DNA of 64,000 bases from Saccharibacillus alkalitolerans (GCF_011090185.1 NZ_JAAFGS010000001.1:248001-312000); one strand, 5' to 3'; shown: positions 31,568 through 39,585, counted from the first letter of the stretch. Numbers and translations are program-made. The notes: generated from the sequence alone by a model not told the origin.

Positions 31568-31592
31568 CTTGCTCAGTAAAAAAGGGTATATT
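31564..31592 (+). promoter_or_regulatory. Promoter of the fMet/Ile tRNA genes
   Basis: TTGACT (31564-31569), 17-bp spacer, TATATT (31587-31592). The -35 box overlaps the stop codon of the lipoprotein gene. Confidence 0.75.
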
Positions 31593-31628
31593 AATTATTG
31601 TCGCTGTTCGCAGACGACGTGCGAATGT

Positions 31629-31702
<74 letters not shown>

Positions 31703-31750
31703 TTGAAGAAATCACTGTCCCGGCACGGTTCGACGGCCGTTCCGGAACCA

Positions 31751-31824
31751 GGGCCCTTAGCTCAGTTGGTTAGAGCTACCGGCTCATAACCGGTTGGTCA
31801 CAGGTTCGAGTCCTGTAGGGCCCA
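31751..31824 (+). tRNA. tRNA with CAT anticodon, probably tRNA-Ile2 (lysidine-modified)
   Basis: A 74-nt cloverleaf with acceptor GGGCCCT/AGGGCCC, D arm AGCTCAGTTGGTTAGAGCT, anticodon CAT at 31785-31787 in the loop CTCATAA, and T arm CAGGTTCGAGTCCTG. The body resembles known tRNA-Ile(CAU) sequences rather than elongator tRNA-Met. TilS would convert C34 to lysidine so that it reads AUA. Elongator Met remains possible. No CCA is encoded. Confidence 0.85.
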
Positions 31825-31834
31825 TTATGGCAGG

Positions 31835-31870
31835 AAATCCCCTTACTCTTTGGCGAGTAAGGGGATTTTT
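31835..31870 (+). terminator. Terminator after the tRNA pair
   Basis: AAATCCCCTTACTC (31835-31848) and GAGTAAGGGGATTT (31855-31868) form a 14-bp stem followed by T residues. Confidence 0.92.
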
Positions 31871-32064
31871 GCGTCTTGGGAAAGCAGAAGGGAGTTACGG
31901 CGGCAACCCCCAAATAATAATTTTTTTGACGTAATCATGACCAAGGGCCCCTACGTTTTTCTTGGCTTTCCAAGTAAATTCATAAATAATTGAGTAAAAA
32001 GAAGGATGTAAGGGGGATAGCTAGAATAATACCATTGCACTATATAAAAGAGAGGGGAAGTAAA

Positions 32065-32409
32065 ATGTTTGCAATGGGATTGGTTGGAGGCATTTTCGGT
32101 ATCATTGCTGCTATCGTAGCTATGCTTATCGGAGGCGTGGATGCAGCTTTTTCGGAAAGCGGTACGTCCCAAATTACGGGACTTGCTGTATCTGCACTGC
32201 TTTTCAGTATTTTGGGCATTATCGGCTCGGCGTTCTCTAAAAGCAAGCCGAAGCTTGCCGGTTGGCTAATGCTGATCAGCGGTATCGCTGGATTTATCAG
32301 TATTTCTATGTTTTATATCCTTTCCGGCGTTTTGTTGATTGTTGCCGGTTTTATGGGAATTTTCTCGAAGAAGAAAAACAAAGAAATTCCTCCGGTACAA
32401 GCAGCATAA
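32065..32409 (+). CDS. Small four-helix membrane protein (DUF4064-like)
   Basis: A 114-residue protein with hydrophobic segments at about residues 4-24, 37-55, 65-80 and 82-102, and a short basic tail (SKKKNKEIPPVQAA). Glycine-rich helices and a conserved-looking KPKLAGWLMLISGI loop resemble the DUF4064 family; function unknown. An in-frame ATG at 31990 would add 25 residues, but GAGGGGAAG just before 32065 supports the shorter form. The gene is noticeably more AT-rich than its neighbours, so it may have been acquired. It is isolated between two terminators. Confidence 0.8.
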   Translation: MFAMGLVGGIFGIIAAIVAMLIGGVDAAFSESGTSQITGLAVSALLFSILGIIGSAFSKSKPKLAGWLMLISGIAGFISISMFYILSGVLLIVAGFMGIFSKKKNKEIPPVQAA

Positions 32410-32412
32410 AGC

Positions 32413-32447
32413 AAAAACTCCGCTAGCAAATTGCTGGCGGAGTTTTT
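32413..32447. terminator. Terminator after the small membrane protein gene
   Basis: ACTCCGC...AGCAA pairs with TTGCT...GCGGAGT, flanked by A5 and T5, so it can act on both strands, including the incoming minus-strand hydrolase transcript. Confidence 0.85.
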
Positions 32448-32596
32448 GCTTTATGCAGGTCGGGTTCGAACGTCTAGACATTGTCAAAATACGTGGGTTC
32501 ATACTGAAGGTTCTCCGATTGAAGAACGGGTTTTGGATTCGCCGTATGAAAAACCGCCAGAGTATGAATGCTCGCAAGCGTTTTTTTCGCAGCAGC

Positions 32597-33772
32597 TTAC
32601 AAGCAGCTGAACACGATATTCCGCAGTTTGCGCGTGATCGGCAGCGTGCCGGCGTCGCGCTTTTGCACCATGAACAGGAAGGTCAGTTTGTCCTTCGGAC
32701 TGTTCGTGAAGTAAGCGCCCAGCCAGCCGTCCCAGCCGTATTCGCCGGCGCTGCCGATCAAGCCGGCTTGCTCCGGGTCGGTCAGAATCCGCATTTGATT
32801 GCCGTAGCTGTGACCGGCGAGGGTATGCCAGCCGTTCAGGTTTTTTCGCTGCCAGTCCGTCAAGCCGGCCGAAGTCAGTTTTTGAACCGTTTTCGGATTC
32901 AGCAGCCTCACGTCGTCCAGAACGCCTTCGTTCATCAGCATCGTTGTGAACTTGGCCGCGTCGACGATCGTGGAAGCCAGTCCCGCGCCGCCCGATTCGA
33001 AGGCCGGTTCCCGGTCCATCCGGTGCACGACGCCCAAGTGGCTGTCCGTATACGGTTTGAGTCCGCCTTCGCCGTCGTTTTGATAAATATTGACGAGGCG
33101 CTCCTGCTGCTCCTCGGTCAGCCAGAAACCGGTATCGCGCATGCCGAGCGGCTCGAAGATTTCTTTCCACAAAAACTCTCCGTAACGCTTTTCGCTTACC
33201 GTTTCCATGACCGCCCCGAGCACGTCCGCCGACGTGCCGTAAGCCCAGGCGGAACCCGGTTCGAACGACAGCGGTCCTTCGCCCAAGCGGTTCGCGAATT
33301 CGAGGGTGCTCATCGGACGATCGCCGTGCAGGCGCTCGCCCAGTTCCCGGAACAGGGCATCCGTGTGGCGGCCGGCCAGGTCTTCTCCGCCGTACACGAG
33401 CCCCGAAGTCATATTCAGCAGATCGTGAACGGTCACCTCGCGTCCGGGAGGCAGCAGTTGGCCGCTGTGCTCGACGAGCTGTCCGCGGAAGCCCGGAATA
33501 TATTGGCTCACCGGATCGAACAGGTCGATTTCGCCGCGTTCTGCCAGCATCATGACGGCGGTGGCGGTGACCGGTTTGGTCATCGAATACAGGCGGAAGA
33601 TCGAATCCTGCGCGATCGGGCGCCGCGTTTCCAGATCGGCGTATCCGTCTTCATGGTAAAAAATTTCTTCGCCGTTTTGAAGAACCATCATGTTCGCGCC
33701 GGCGATTTCGCCGCGTTCGATGCTTGTTCGCAGCGTTTCCTGCAGCCTTTCGGTTATGTACGGTTTCAGCAT
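32597..33772 (-). CDS. Beta-lactamase-fold serine hydrolase (class C / EstB type)
   Basis: A 391-residue member of the 'beta-lactamase' family of penicillin-recognising hydrolases and esterases. The catalytic SxxK is Ser63-Met-Thr-Lys66 (RLYSMTKPVTA). The tyrosine motif is in WAYGTSADVLG, and a late GWDGWLGAYF replaces the KTG box. No signal peptide is seen, so it is probably cytoplasmic and more likely an esterase or D-peptidase than a resistance enzyme. GGAGACG lies ten bases before the ATG. It is downstream of, and in the same direction as, the AraC regulator gene. Confidence 0.87.
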   Translation of the reverse strand: MLKPYITERLQETLRTSIERGEIAGANMMVLQNGEEIFYHEDGYADLETRRPIAQDSIFRLYSMTKPVTATAVMMLAERGEIDLFDPVSQYIPGFRGQLVEHSGQLLPPGREVTVHDLLNMTSGLVYGGEDLAGRHTDALFRELGERLHGDRPMSTLEFANRLGEGPLSFEPGSAWAYGTSADVLGAVMETVSEKRYGEFLWKEIFEPLGMRDTGFWLTEEQQERLVNIYQNDGEGGLKPYTDSHLGVVHRMDREPAFESGGAGLASTIVDAAKFTTMLMNEGVLDDVRLLNPKTVQKLTSAGLTDWQRKNLNGWHTLAGHSYGNQMRILTDPEQAGLIGSAGEYGWDGWLGAYFTNSPKDKLTFLFMVQKRDAGTLPITRKLRNIVFSCL

Positions 33773-33895
33773 ACTTCAACGTCTCCTTTTGTCTCGCAAA
33801 TCATTCCCCAGGAAATAGTAAGCCTATTCGGCGATATTGTACAGAGGAAGCGCCGATTTTCACGGTTTCGGCACGCGGACGGACCGCGCGTTTGT

Positions 33896-34717
33896 TCACG
33901 AATCTGCTTTGCCCGCAGCCGCATGCGCCGCTTCCTCGAGGCAGCCGTTCCGATATTGGCTCGGCGTTTTGCCCGCGAACTTTTTGAACTGCCGCATAAA
34001 ATGCGTCTCGTTCTCGTAGCCGCACATGCGGGACACGATTCCGACCGGATGCGATCCGTTCTCGAGCAAATATTTCGCGAACTCGAGCCGGCTGCGAATC
34101 ATGTCCAGCGAGACGGGGCATCCGAACAGTTCCTTGTACAAATGCTGAAAATGGGAACGGCTCAAATTCACCTCCGCCGCCAGCTCGTCGATCGTATATC
34201 GCTGCTGCGGCGTGCTGTAAAGCTGATTCCGGATTTCGGACAGTTGGGGGAAATAGCGGGCCATCGGTTCGGAGCGGGGACGAAGCCGGCGCAGATTGCC
34301 CAATTTCATCAGAAAACCGGTCAAATCGGCGTCGAGGATCCGGTCCTGCAGAGGGCCGCCGAGCGAAGCGGTGCGATGAAGTTCCATCACGAGCCGCGAC
34401 AGCGAAGCGGAATGGACGGCGGGAACGGGAACGTCCAGCGGCAGATCCAGCTCTTCGATCAGCGCAGCGGCTTCGTCCCCGCCGAAGTGCAGCCAATCGT
34501 TGACGAACGCCGCTTCCAGATTGCGGTAGCGATAAGGCGTTCGCGGCCCGAAAATCATCCACGTATCCGGGTACACCGTGAAGCTCCCGCCGGCGGCTTC
34601 GACCTGCGTTTTGCTTTTGAATAAGACAAAAACATAGCAGCCCGATCCGTCCGGCCGGTCGATCAATATCCCTTCAGGGTGCGTGGTGTTAAAGCCGCAT
34701 TTAATCAGCCTCAGCAT
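33896..34717 (-). CDS. AraC family transcriptional regulator
   Basis: A 273-residue regulator with an N-terminal cupin-type sensor (about 1-145, TVYPDTWMIFGPRTPYRYR) and a C-terminal double helix-turn-helix (about 165-262: TIDELAAEVNLSRSHFQHLY, then PVGIVSRMCGYENETHFMRQFKKFAGKTPSQYR). GGAGAAGG favours ATG 34717 over an ATG eight codons earlier. It is divergent from the GH88-DUF2264 genes, which it most likely controls in response to an oligosaccharide or uronide; this is inferred from position. Confidence 0.9.
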   Translation of the reverse strand: MLRLIKCGFNTTHPEGILIDRPDGSGCYVFVLFKSKTQVEAAGGSFTVYPDTWMIFGPRTPYRYRNLEAAFVNDWLHFGGDEAAALIEELDLPLDVPVPAVHSASLSRLVMELHRTASLGGPLQDRILDADLTGFLMKLGNLRRLRPRSEPMARYFPQLSEIRNQLYSTPQQRYTIDELAAEVNLSRSHFQHLYKELFGCPVSLDMIRSRLEFAKYLLENGSHPVGIVSRMCGYENETHFMRQFKKFAGKTPSQYRNGCLEEAAHAAAGKADS

Positions 34718-34758
34718 GGCCTTCTCCTTTCGTTCGCACAATAAGTCAGTTTTTGCTC

Positions 34759-34788
34759 ATTATAGATTATCGCTTTGCCCGCCCGCAA
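34759..34788 (-). promoter_or_regulatory. Promoter of the AraC regulator gene
   Basis: On the minus strand TTGCGG (34788-34783) stands 18 bp before TATAAT (34764-34759), about 40 bp before the start codon. It sits in the divergent spacer shared with GH88. Confidence 0.55.
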
Positions 34789-34851
34789 GATTTTATAGTA
34801 GAAGAAGAGCGGCAGCCCTTAACTTTTCGAAAAAGAGCGGAGGAAAACGCA

Positions 34852-36015
34852 ATGACAAATGTGCAGAAACGAACGAATACAGAGATTAAAGGCGCGGACC
34901 AAGAATGGCTGGAGCAGGTATGGAACAATATGCAGGCGAAAATGTCGACGGAATGCGCGCGGGTAGGCGAAAATATTCCCTATATTCCGGTGAACGGACG
35001 TTACGAAGACCACGGAGCGAAAAACATCTCCTGGTGGACCAACGGATTCTGGGGCGGCATGCTGTGGCAGATGTACCATGCGACGGGGGAGGACGCTTAT
35101 CGCGCCGCCGCGGAAAAGGTGGAAGTCCGTCTGGATGCCGCACTGCACGGCTTCGATGGGCTGGATCATGACGTGGGCTTTCTATGGCTGCATACGTCCG
35201 TCGCCAACTATCGTCTGACCGGCAGTACGGACTCCAGACGGAGAGGGCTTCATGCCGCAACTGTTCTGGCGGGCCGCTACAATCCGGCCGGACGCTACCT
35301 CCGCGCCTGGAACGGTGCTCCGGACAGCAATCTGGCCGGCTGGATGATTATCGACTGCCTGATGAATATTCCGATTCTGCATTGGGCGAGCGAAGAGACG
35401 GGCGATCCGAGGTTCCGCGATATCGCGATCAGCCATGCGGATACGGCGCTGCGAACGGCGCTGCGCCCGGACGGTTCTTCCAATCATATCGTGATCTTCG
35501 ATCCGAACGACGGCCGCGTGCTCGAAACGCCGGGCGGACAAGGCTTCGAGAGCGGCTCCTCGTGGAGCCGAGGGCAGGCATGGGCGCTGTACGGGATGGC
35601 GCTGAGCCACCGGCATACGGAAAAACAAGAATACTTGGACGCCGCCAAGCGCATCGCCCATTACTTTATCGCCAATTCCGCGGTGACCGGCTGGATTCCG
35701 TTGGTCGATTTCCGTTCGCCGGCCGAGCCGGTCACTTACGATACAACGGCGGCTCTCTGCGCGGTCTGCGGCCTGCTGGAGATCGCGGAGGCGGTCGGCG
35801 AACACGAACGCAGGCTGTACGCGGAAGCCGCGCTGAACATCCTGCAGGCGGTCGAGCGAAAGTTCGCCAATTGGAACCCGGACGAAGACGGAATGATCGG
35901 AGGCGGAACGGTCGCTTATCACGACGGGGAACAAGAAGTACCGATCATTTACGGCGATTACTTCTTCGTCGAGGCGGTACTCCGCTTCCGTAAAAGGGAG
36001 GTGCATCTGTGGTGA
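34852..36015 (+). CDS. GH88 unsaturated glucuronyl hydrolase
   Basis: Removes the 4,5-unsaturated uronic acid from the non-reducing end of oligosaccharides made by polysaccharide lyases. The 387-residue (alpha/alpha)6-barrel protein has both expected aspartates: Asp107 in LDHDVGFLW and Asp168 in WMIIDCLMN. The 61-residue spacing is exactly that between Asp88 and Asp149 of the Bacillus enzyme. SWSRGQAWALYGMA and PIIYGDYFFVEAV are further family motifs. There is no signal peptide, so it acts in the cytoplasm after import. GGAGG lies eight bases before ATG 34852. It overlaps DUF2264 by seven bases. Confidence 0.93.
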   Translation: MTNVQKRTNTEIKGADQEWLEQVWNNMQAKMSTECARVGENIPYIPVNGRYEDHGAKNISWWTNGFWGGMLWQMYHATGEDAYRAAAEKVEVRLDAALHGFDGLDHDVGFLWLHTSVANYRLTGSTDSRRRGLHAATVLAGRYNPAGRYLRAWNGAPDSNLAGWMIIDCLMNIPILHWASEETGDPRFRDIAISHADTALRTALRPDGSSNHIVIFDPNDGRVLETPGGQGFESGSSWSRGQAWALYGMALSHRHTEKQEYLDAAKRIAHYFIANSAVTGWIPLVDFRSPAEPVTYDTTAALCAVCGLLEIAEAVGEHERRLYAEAALNILQAVERKFANWNPDEDGMIGGGTVAYHDGEQEVPIIYGDYFFVEAVLRFRKREVHLW

Positions 36016-37160
36016 GCGGGCTCGATCATCGGCGTTATTGGCTGGATACGATGCTGCGGATCGGAGAGCCCGTCCTGAACGCTCTCGGAGAACGCAAACT
36101 TAAGGAGCGGCTGCCGACGGAATTTCACCCCGACAGGGCCCGCTATGCCTGCCTGGAAGCGTTCGGGCGGCTGGTCTGCGGCATGGCGCCCTGGCTTGAA
36201 TCGGAGGGGCTGCAGGGCGAAGAAGAGAAGCGGAGAGCCCGTTACGCGCAGCTGGTGCTGGACGGCATCGACGCCGCGACCGACCCGGCTTCCCCGGATT
36301 ACATGAATTTCGCGGAGGAAGGACAGCCTTTGGTAGACGCCGCCTTTTTGGCGCATGCTCTGGTCCGGGCTCCGCGCGCGATCGCGGGCTCTCTGTCCGA
36401 AGAGGTAAAAGAACGCTTGAAGACGGAGCTGCGCCGCACGCGCCGCACCGTTCCGCCCAAATGCAACTGGCTGCTGTTCAGCGCCATGGCGGAAGCGGCG
36501 CTGCATCTGCTCGGCGACGAAGATTACGATCGGATGCGGATCGACTTGGCCCTGCATTTTCATATGGAATGGTACAAAGGCGACGGCATGTACGGAGACG
36601 GCCGCGATTTTCACTGGGACTATTACAACAGCTTCGTGATTCAGCCGATGTTGGTCGACCTGATCTCCGTATACCGTCAGGCTTCGCTCGCTTACGAAGA
36701 GATGGCGAAGGTCATTATGGCGCGAGCCGAAAGATACGCCTCGGTGTTGGAGCACATGATCGCGCCGGACGGCACGTATCCGTTTATCGGACGCTCGATC
36801 GTATACCGCTTCGGCGCGTTTCAGCATCTTGCGCAGGCGTCCCTGCAGCATTTTTTGGAAGACAAAATTTCGCCGGCCCAGGTACGCTGCGCGCTGACCT
36901 CGGTTATTCGGCGGATCATGGAAGCTCCCGGCACGCTGGACGAAGAGGGATGGCTGACGCCTGGAGTGTACGGCCGTCAGCCGAATCTGGCCGAAAGGTA
37001 TATCAGCGTGGGCAGCCTTTATCTGTGTTCGACCGTATTTCTGCCGTTGGGCCTTTCGCCCGACGATCCGTTTTGGATCGATCCTGACGCGGCCTGGACG
37101 TCGGTGAAGATCACGGCGGGAGAAAACATGAATATGGATTTCGCGTTGAAAGAACTTTGA
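36009..37160 (+). CDS. DUF2264 family protein
   Basis: A 383-residue protein beginning GTG (36009, or GTG 36012) inside the end of the GH88 gene, with GGGAGG upstream. Helix-rich sequence with DUF2264 motifs (RYACLEAFGRLVCGMAPWLE, CNWLLFSAMAEAALHLLG, MYGDGRDFHWDYYNSFVIQPML, FPFIGRSIVYRF-like YPFIGRSIVYRFGAFQHLAQ) suggests an (alpha/alpha)-barrel. The family often accompanies pectin and other uronide loci, but its reaction is not known to me. The overlap with GH88 suggests the two work on the same substrate. Confidence 0.85.
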   Translation: MVSGLDHRRYWLDTMLRIGEPVLNALGERKLKERLPTEFHPDRARYACLEAFGRLVCGMAPWLESEGLQGEEEKRRARYAQLVLDGIDAATDPASPDYMNFAEEGQPLVDAAFLAHALVRAPRAIAGSLSEEVKERLKTELRRTRRTVPPKCNWLLFSAMAEAALHLLGDEDYDRMRIDLALHFHMEWYKGDGMYGDGRDFHWDYYNSFVIQPMLVDLISVYRQASLAYEEMAKVIMARAERYASVLEHMIAPDGTYPFIGRSIVYRFGAFQHLAQASLQHFLEDKISPAQVRCALTSVIRRIMEAPGTLDEEGWLTPGVYGRQPNLAERYISVGSLYLCSTVFLPLGLSPDDPFWIDPDAAWTSVKITAGENMNMDFALKEL

Positions 37161-37462
37161 GCAAAAATAAAGGCCCATTCCCCGAACGCGCAGAATTTAT
37201 AGCGGTAGAACGGGAACTGGGTTCGCTTCGAGGCATTACCGATCAGGACAAGGAAAACATCGCTTCGATCTTGCAGCGTTACGAGAACGACCGCGAATGG
37301 TCGAAGTCTTCGACCGGCTATGAAGAGATCGAGCGCGACGCCGCCGCTTTCGGATACGATCGTTTCACGGTCAGAAAAATTTCCCTGCTACTCGGATACG
37401 ACGGACGCTTCGAACGCCTGATCGAAAAGTTGAACAAGGACGAAGCCAAACGCAATTCTTGA
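37157..37462 (+). CDS. Small hypothetical protein
   Basis: A 101-residue, highly charged, probably helical soluble protein (EDREWSKSSTGYEEIERDAAAFG; C-terminal LIEKLNKDEAKRNS). TTG at 37157 overlaps the DUF2264 stop (TTGA), suggesting translational coupling; there is no strong ribosome site. It ends just before a clean terminator, which supports it as the last gene of the GH88 operon. No family recognised. Confidence 0.6.
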   Translation: MSKNKGPFPERAEFIAVERELGSLRGITDQDKENIASILQRYENDREWSKSSTGYEEIERDAAAFGYDRFTVRKISLLLGYDGRFERLIEKLNKDEAKRNS

Positions 37463-37474
37463 TGTGCAGCGAGG

Positions 37475-37502
37475 AAAAACCGCCCGTTTTCGGGCGGTTT
37501 TT
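37475..37502 (+). terminator. Terminator of the GH88-DUF2264 operon
   Basis: AACCGCCCG (37478-37486), loop TTTT, CGGGCGGTT (37491-37499), then T residues. Confidence 0.9.
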
Positions 37503-37553
37503 ATTTGTTCGCTTTTGGGTTAGGATTCGATCAAAAAAGAAAGCCGAAACGTG

Positions 37554-37620
37554 TTGACATTATCTTTAATTAAAGATATCATAAACTCAACAGAAATAAT
37601 TCAAATTAAAGATTCTTTAA
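37554..37620 (+). promoter_or_regulatory. Promoter with palindromic operator (MhqR-like) for the dioxygenase gene
   Basis: TTGACA (37554-37559), 17-bp spacer, TATCAT (37577-37582). The perfect 18-bp palindrome TATCTTTAATTAAAGATA (37561-37578) fills the spacer and enters the -10 box. A second inverted repeat, TTAAAGA-T-TCTTTAA, lies at 37606-37620. This layout fits repression by a MarR-type quinone sensor such as MhqR; the regulator is inferred and its gene is not in the window. Confidence 0.7.
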
Positions 37621-37644
37621 ATAAAATAAATGGAGGGATCTGAA

Positions 37645-38604
37645 ATGAACAAGCAAACGGCAGGGATTCACCATATTACGGCGATCGTCGGACATCCTCA
37701 GGAAAACGTGGATTTCTACGCGGGGGTATTGGGACTTCGCCTGGTCAAGCAGACGGTCAACTTCGACGATCCGGAAACGTACCACTTCTACTTCGGCGAC
37801 GAAGGCGGCAAACCGGGCACGATCATGACCTTCTTCCCTTGGCCGAACGCTTATCGCGGCAAAATCGGCTCGGGGCAGGTCGGCATCACCTCGTTTGCCG
37901 CTCCGGTCGGCTCGCTGGAATTCTGGCGGGAGCGCTTGACCCGATTCGGCGTGGCGGTGGCGGATTACGAACGCTTCGGCGAACGGTACCTCGAATTCGA
38001 CGACCCGCACGGCCTGCATCTGGAGCTGGTGGAGCGCGCGGAAGGAGAGGCCAACCATTGGACGTTCGGCGGCGTGACGCCCGAGACGGCGATCAAGGGC
38101 TTCGGCGGCGCTACGCTGCTGTCGGCCCGGCCGGATCGGACGGCCGAGCTGCTCGAGATAGTGATGGGGCTGGAATACGTCGGGCAGGACGGCGATCTGG
38201 CTCGCTATCGTTCGGCGTCGGACATCGGCAACGTGATCGACTTGAAACTGACGCCGGCCGCGCGCGGTACGATGGGAGTCGGCACGGTGCACCACATCGC
38301 CTGGAGAGCCGACGACGACGCGGACCAGCTGGAATGGCAGGATTACGTGGCGGATCACGGCTACGGCGTAACACCGGTCCAAGACCGCAGCTATTTTAAC
38401 GCCGTCTATTTCCGGGAGCACGGCGAGATTCTGTTCGAGATCGCGACCGATCCTCCGGGATTCGCGCACGACGAAACGCCGGAGACGATGGGAACCGCGC
38501 TGAAGCTCCCGGCGCAGTACGAGCAGTACCGGGCGCAGCTGGAGAAGACGCTGATTCCGTTTGAAGTTCGAGAGCTGAAGCAAATCCGGCAGGAAGACAA
38601 ATAA
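37645..38604 (+). CDS. VOC-fold ring-cleaving dioxygenase (MhqA/MhqO type)
   Basis: A 319-residue two-domain glyoxalase/extradiol-dioxygenase protein. Each half has a metal-binding pattern: GIHHITAIVGHPQENVDFYAGVLGLRLVK at the start, HGLHLELVE, then TVHHIAWRADDD and GEILFEIATDPPGFAHDE. Close Bacillus relatives degrade hydroquinones and catechols during quinone stress. GGAGGG fits ATG 37645 rather than the ATG five codons earlier. The operator palindromes upstream and the azoreductase gene ~1 kb away both fit a quinone-detoxification role. Confidence 0.88.
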   Translation: MNKQTAGIHHITAIVGHPQENVDFYAGVLGLRLVKQTVNFDDPETYHFYFGDEGGKPGTIMTFFPWPNAYRGKIGSGQVGITSFAAPVGSLEFWRERLTRFGVAVADYERFGERYLEFDDPHGLHLELVERAEGEANHWTFGGVTPETAIKGFGGATLLSARPDRTAELLEIVMGLEYVGQDGDLARYRSASDIGNVIDLKLTPAARGTMGVGTVHHIAWRADDDADQLEWQDYVADHGYGVTPVQDRSYFNAVYFREHGEILFEIATDPPGFAHDETPETMGTALKLPAQYEQYRAQLEKTLIPFEVRELKQIRQEDK

Positions 38605-38654
38605 GGAGCAGCGTTTAAGGAATCGGCTTGGTTCGCGAAAAGCTTCCGGACGTT

Positions 38655-38686
38655 TAAAAACCTGTTCTCCCGTTGGAGGACAGGTT
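38655..38686 (-). terminator. Terminator of the 49-codon minus-strand gene
   Basis: AACCTGTTCTCC (38659-38670) and GGAGGACAGGTT (38675-38686) form a 12-bp stem. The A5 on the left is a U tract for minus-strand transcripts. Confidence 0.75.
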
Positions 38687-38724
38687 CTTCATGCTCTGTC
38701 GTTTGTCAGAGGGAACGGCTGAGA

Positions 38725-38874
38725 TCAGTCGAAAATTCGGAAAATCAGGCGGAACAGTCCGAAAATCAGCCGAGGCGCATAAGCCAGAAGTTCGACCAGC
38801 AGTTCCAGCAGGCCGATGATCGTGTCGAAACGGCCTGTCCGGCCGTCCCGGTCCCTTCGTTCTCTTCTTGCCAT
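38725..38874 (-). CDS. 49-residue amphipathic/membrane small protein
   Basis: A short gene with a near-perfect ribosome site (GAGGAGGAGG at 38881-38890) before ATG 38874 and its own terminator after the TGA. The product starts with a very basic head (MARRERRDRDGRTGRFD) and continues with a hydrophobic leucine-rich helix (TIIGLLELLVELLAYAPRL), then IFGLFRLIFRIFD. It is probably membrane associated. No family recognised. An overlapping longer reading on the same strand (38766-39008) has no comparable start signal. Confidence 0.72.
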   Translation of the reverse strand: MARRERRDRDGRTGRFDTIIGLLELLVELLAYAPRLIFGLFRLIFRIFD

Positions 38875-39190
38875 TCTTTGTCCTCCTCCTCGGGTTCGAA
38901 GTCGTCGCTGTCATCCGTTACGCGCCGAAGAAGCGAAGGTTGCAGGGAATGAAGAATAGAGAATAGAAAATAGAAATGGCGATACCCGAACAGCAAGGCA
39001 GCAAACATGACATATAACTCACTATTTTACCCATTTTTTAGCGTCCGAAACGTTTCATGCGTGAAAAAGTTTGCTTTTCATAACATAGGAGTGGTACAGT
39101 TAATGTATTGAAAAAGGAGTGCAATTTGATAGCTGTGCTTATTTATAAGTTCGGGCTGTCCGTTTGTGGGTCCTTATTAAGGAGACTCAT
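38875..39190. other. 316-bp divergent spacer
   Basis: No gene seen. It holds the ribosome site of the 49-residue gene, a palindrome GAAACGTTTC (39047-39056) resembling the core of a CcpA cre site, and a moderate plus-strand promoter, TTGCTT (39071-39076) with TACAGT (39095-39100, 18-bp spacer), for the 75-residue gene. It is more AT-rich than its surroundings. Confidence 0.5.
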
Positions 39191-39418
39191 ATGGAAATTG
39201 AAGAACAGAGCGTAATGAAGGTGCATGCCGATTTGCAGCGCATTTTCACGAACGGTTATTTTGTCGTGATTCGGGTGCACAGTTCGGATGAACTGTTCGT
39301 AGGGCAGATTACGGAGCTTGACCTGAATGGCGGAACGTTGACGATCGGAAGATGGGGAGAATTGAACCAGATCGCAATCGAGGATATTCAGAGCACGGAA
39401 GTTCCCGGCCACGAATAG
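39191..39418 (+). CDS. Small conserved-looking protein, 75 residues
   Basis: Starts at ATG 39191, with GGAG six bases upstream. The product (MEIEEQSVMKVHADLQRIFT, then VVIRVHSSDELFVGQITELD) reads as a small beta-barrel with alternating hydrophobic residues, ending IAIEDIQSTEVPGHE. It could be an Sm/SH3-like fold, similar in pattern to other short Paenibacillaceae hypotheticals. Function unknown. A terminator follows. Confidence 0.72.
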   Translation: MEIEEQSVMKVHADLQRIFTNGYFVVIRVHSSDELFVGQITELDLNGGTLTIGRWGELNQIAIEDIQSTEVPGHE

Positions 39419-39488
39419 AAACAGATCATGATCGTTTATCGTATAGAGAGCGACGCAGGCATCTTTCGGGAACCGCCCGCATGCGCAG

Positions 39489-39519
39489 GAGCTTCGTCTT
39501 CGGACGAAGCTCTTTATTT
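39489..39519 (+). terminator. Terminator after the 75-residue gene
   Basis: GAGCTTCGTC (39489-39498) and GACGAAGCTC (39503-39512), followed by a T-rich tract TTTATTTTT. Confidence 0.85.
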
Positions 39520-39543
39520 TTAGCCGCCGGCAGAGGGGAATGC

Positions 39544-39572
39544 AAAAAAAGCTCCGCCGAGGCGGAGCTTTT
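39544..39572 (-). terminator. Terminator of the azoreductase gene
   Basis: AAGCTCCGCC/GGCGGAGCTT stem (39549-39570) with A7 on the left, which is the U tract of the minus-strand transcript. Confidence 0.85.
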
Positions 39573-39585
39573 CGCATAATTCGGA

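Noticed and set aside
32597..33772. Antibiotic-resistance beta-lactamase
   Set aside because: The SxxK motif is present, but there is no signal peptide, the YxN box reads YGT, and no KTG box is seen. A cytoplasmic esterase or peptidase role is more likely.
38766..39008. 80-codon minus-strand frame overlapping the 49-residue gene
   Set aside because: The longer frame lacks a good ribosome site, while the 49-residue frame has GAGGAGGAGG correctly placed. Both cannot be real over the shared bases.
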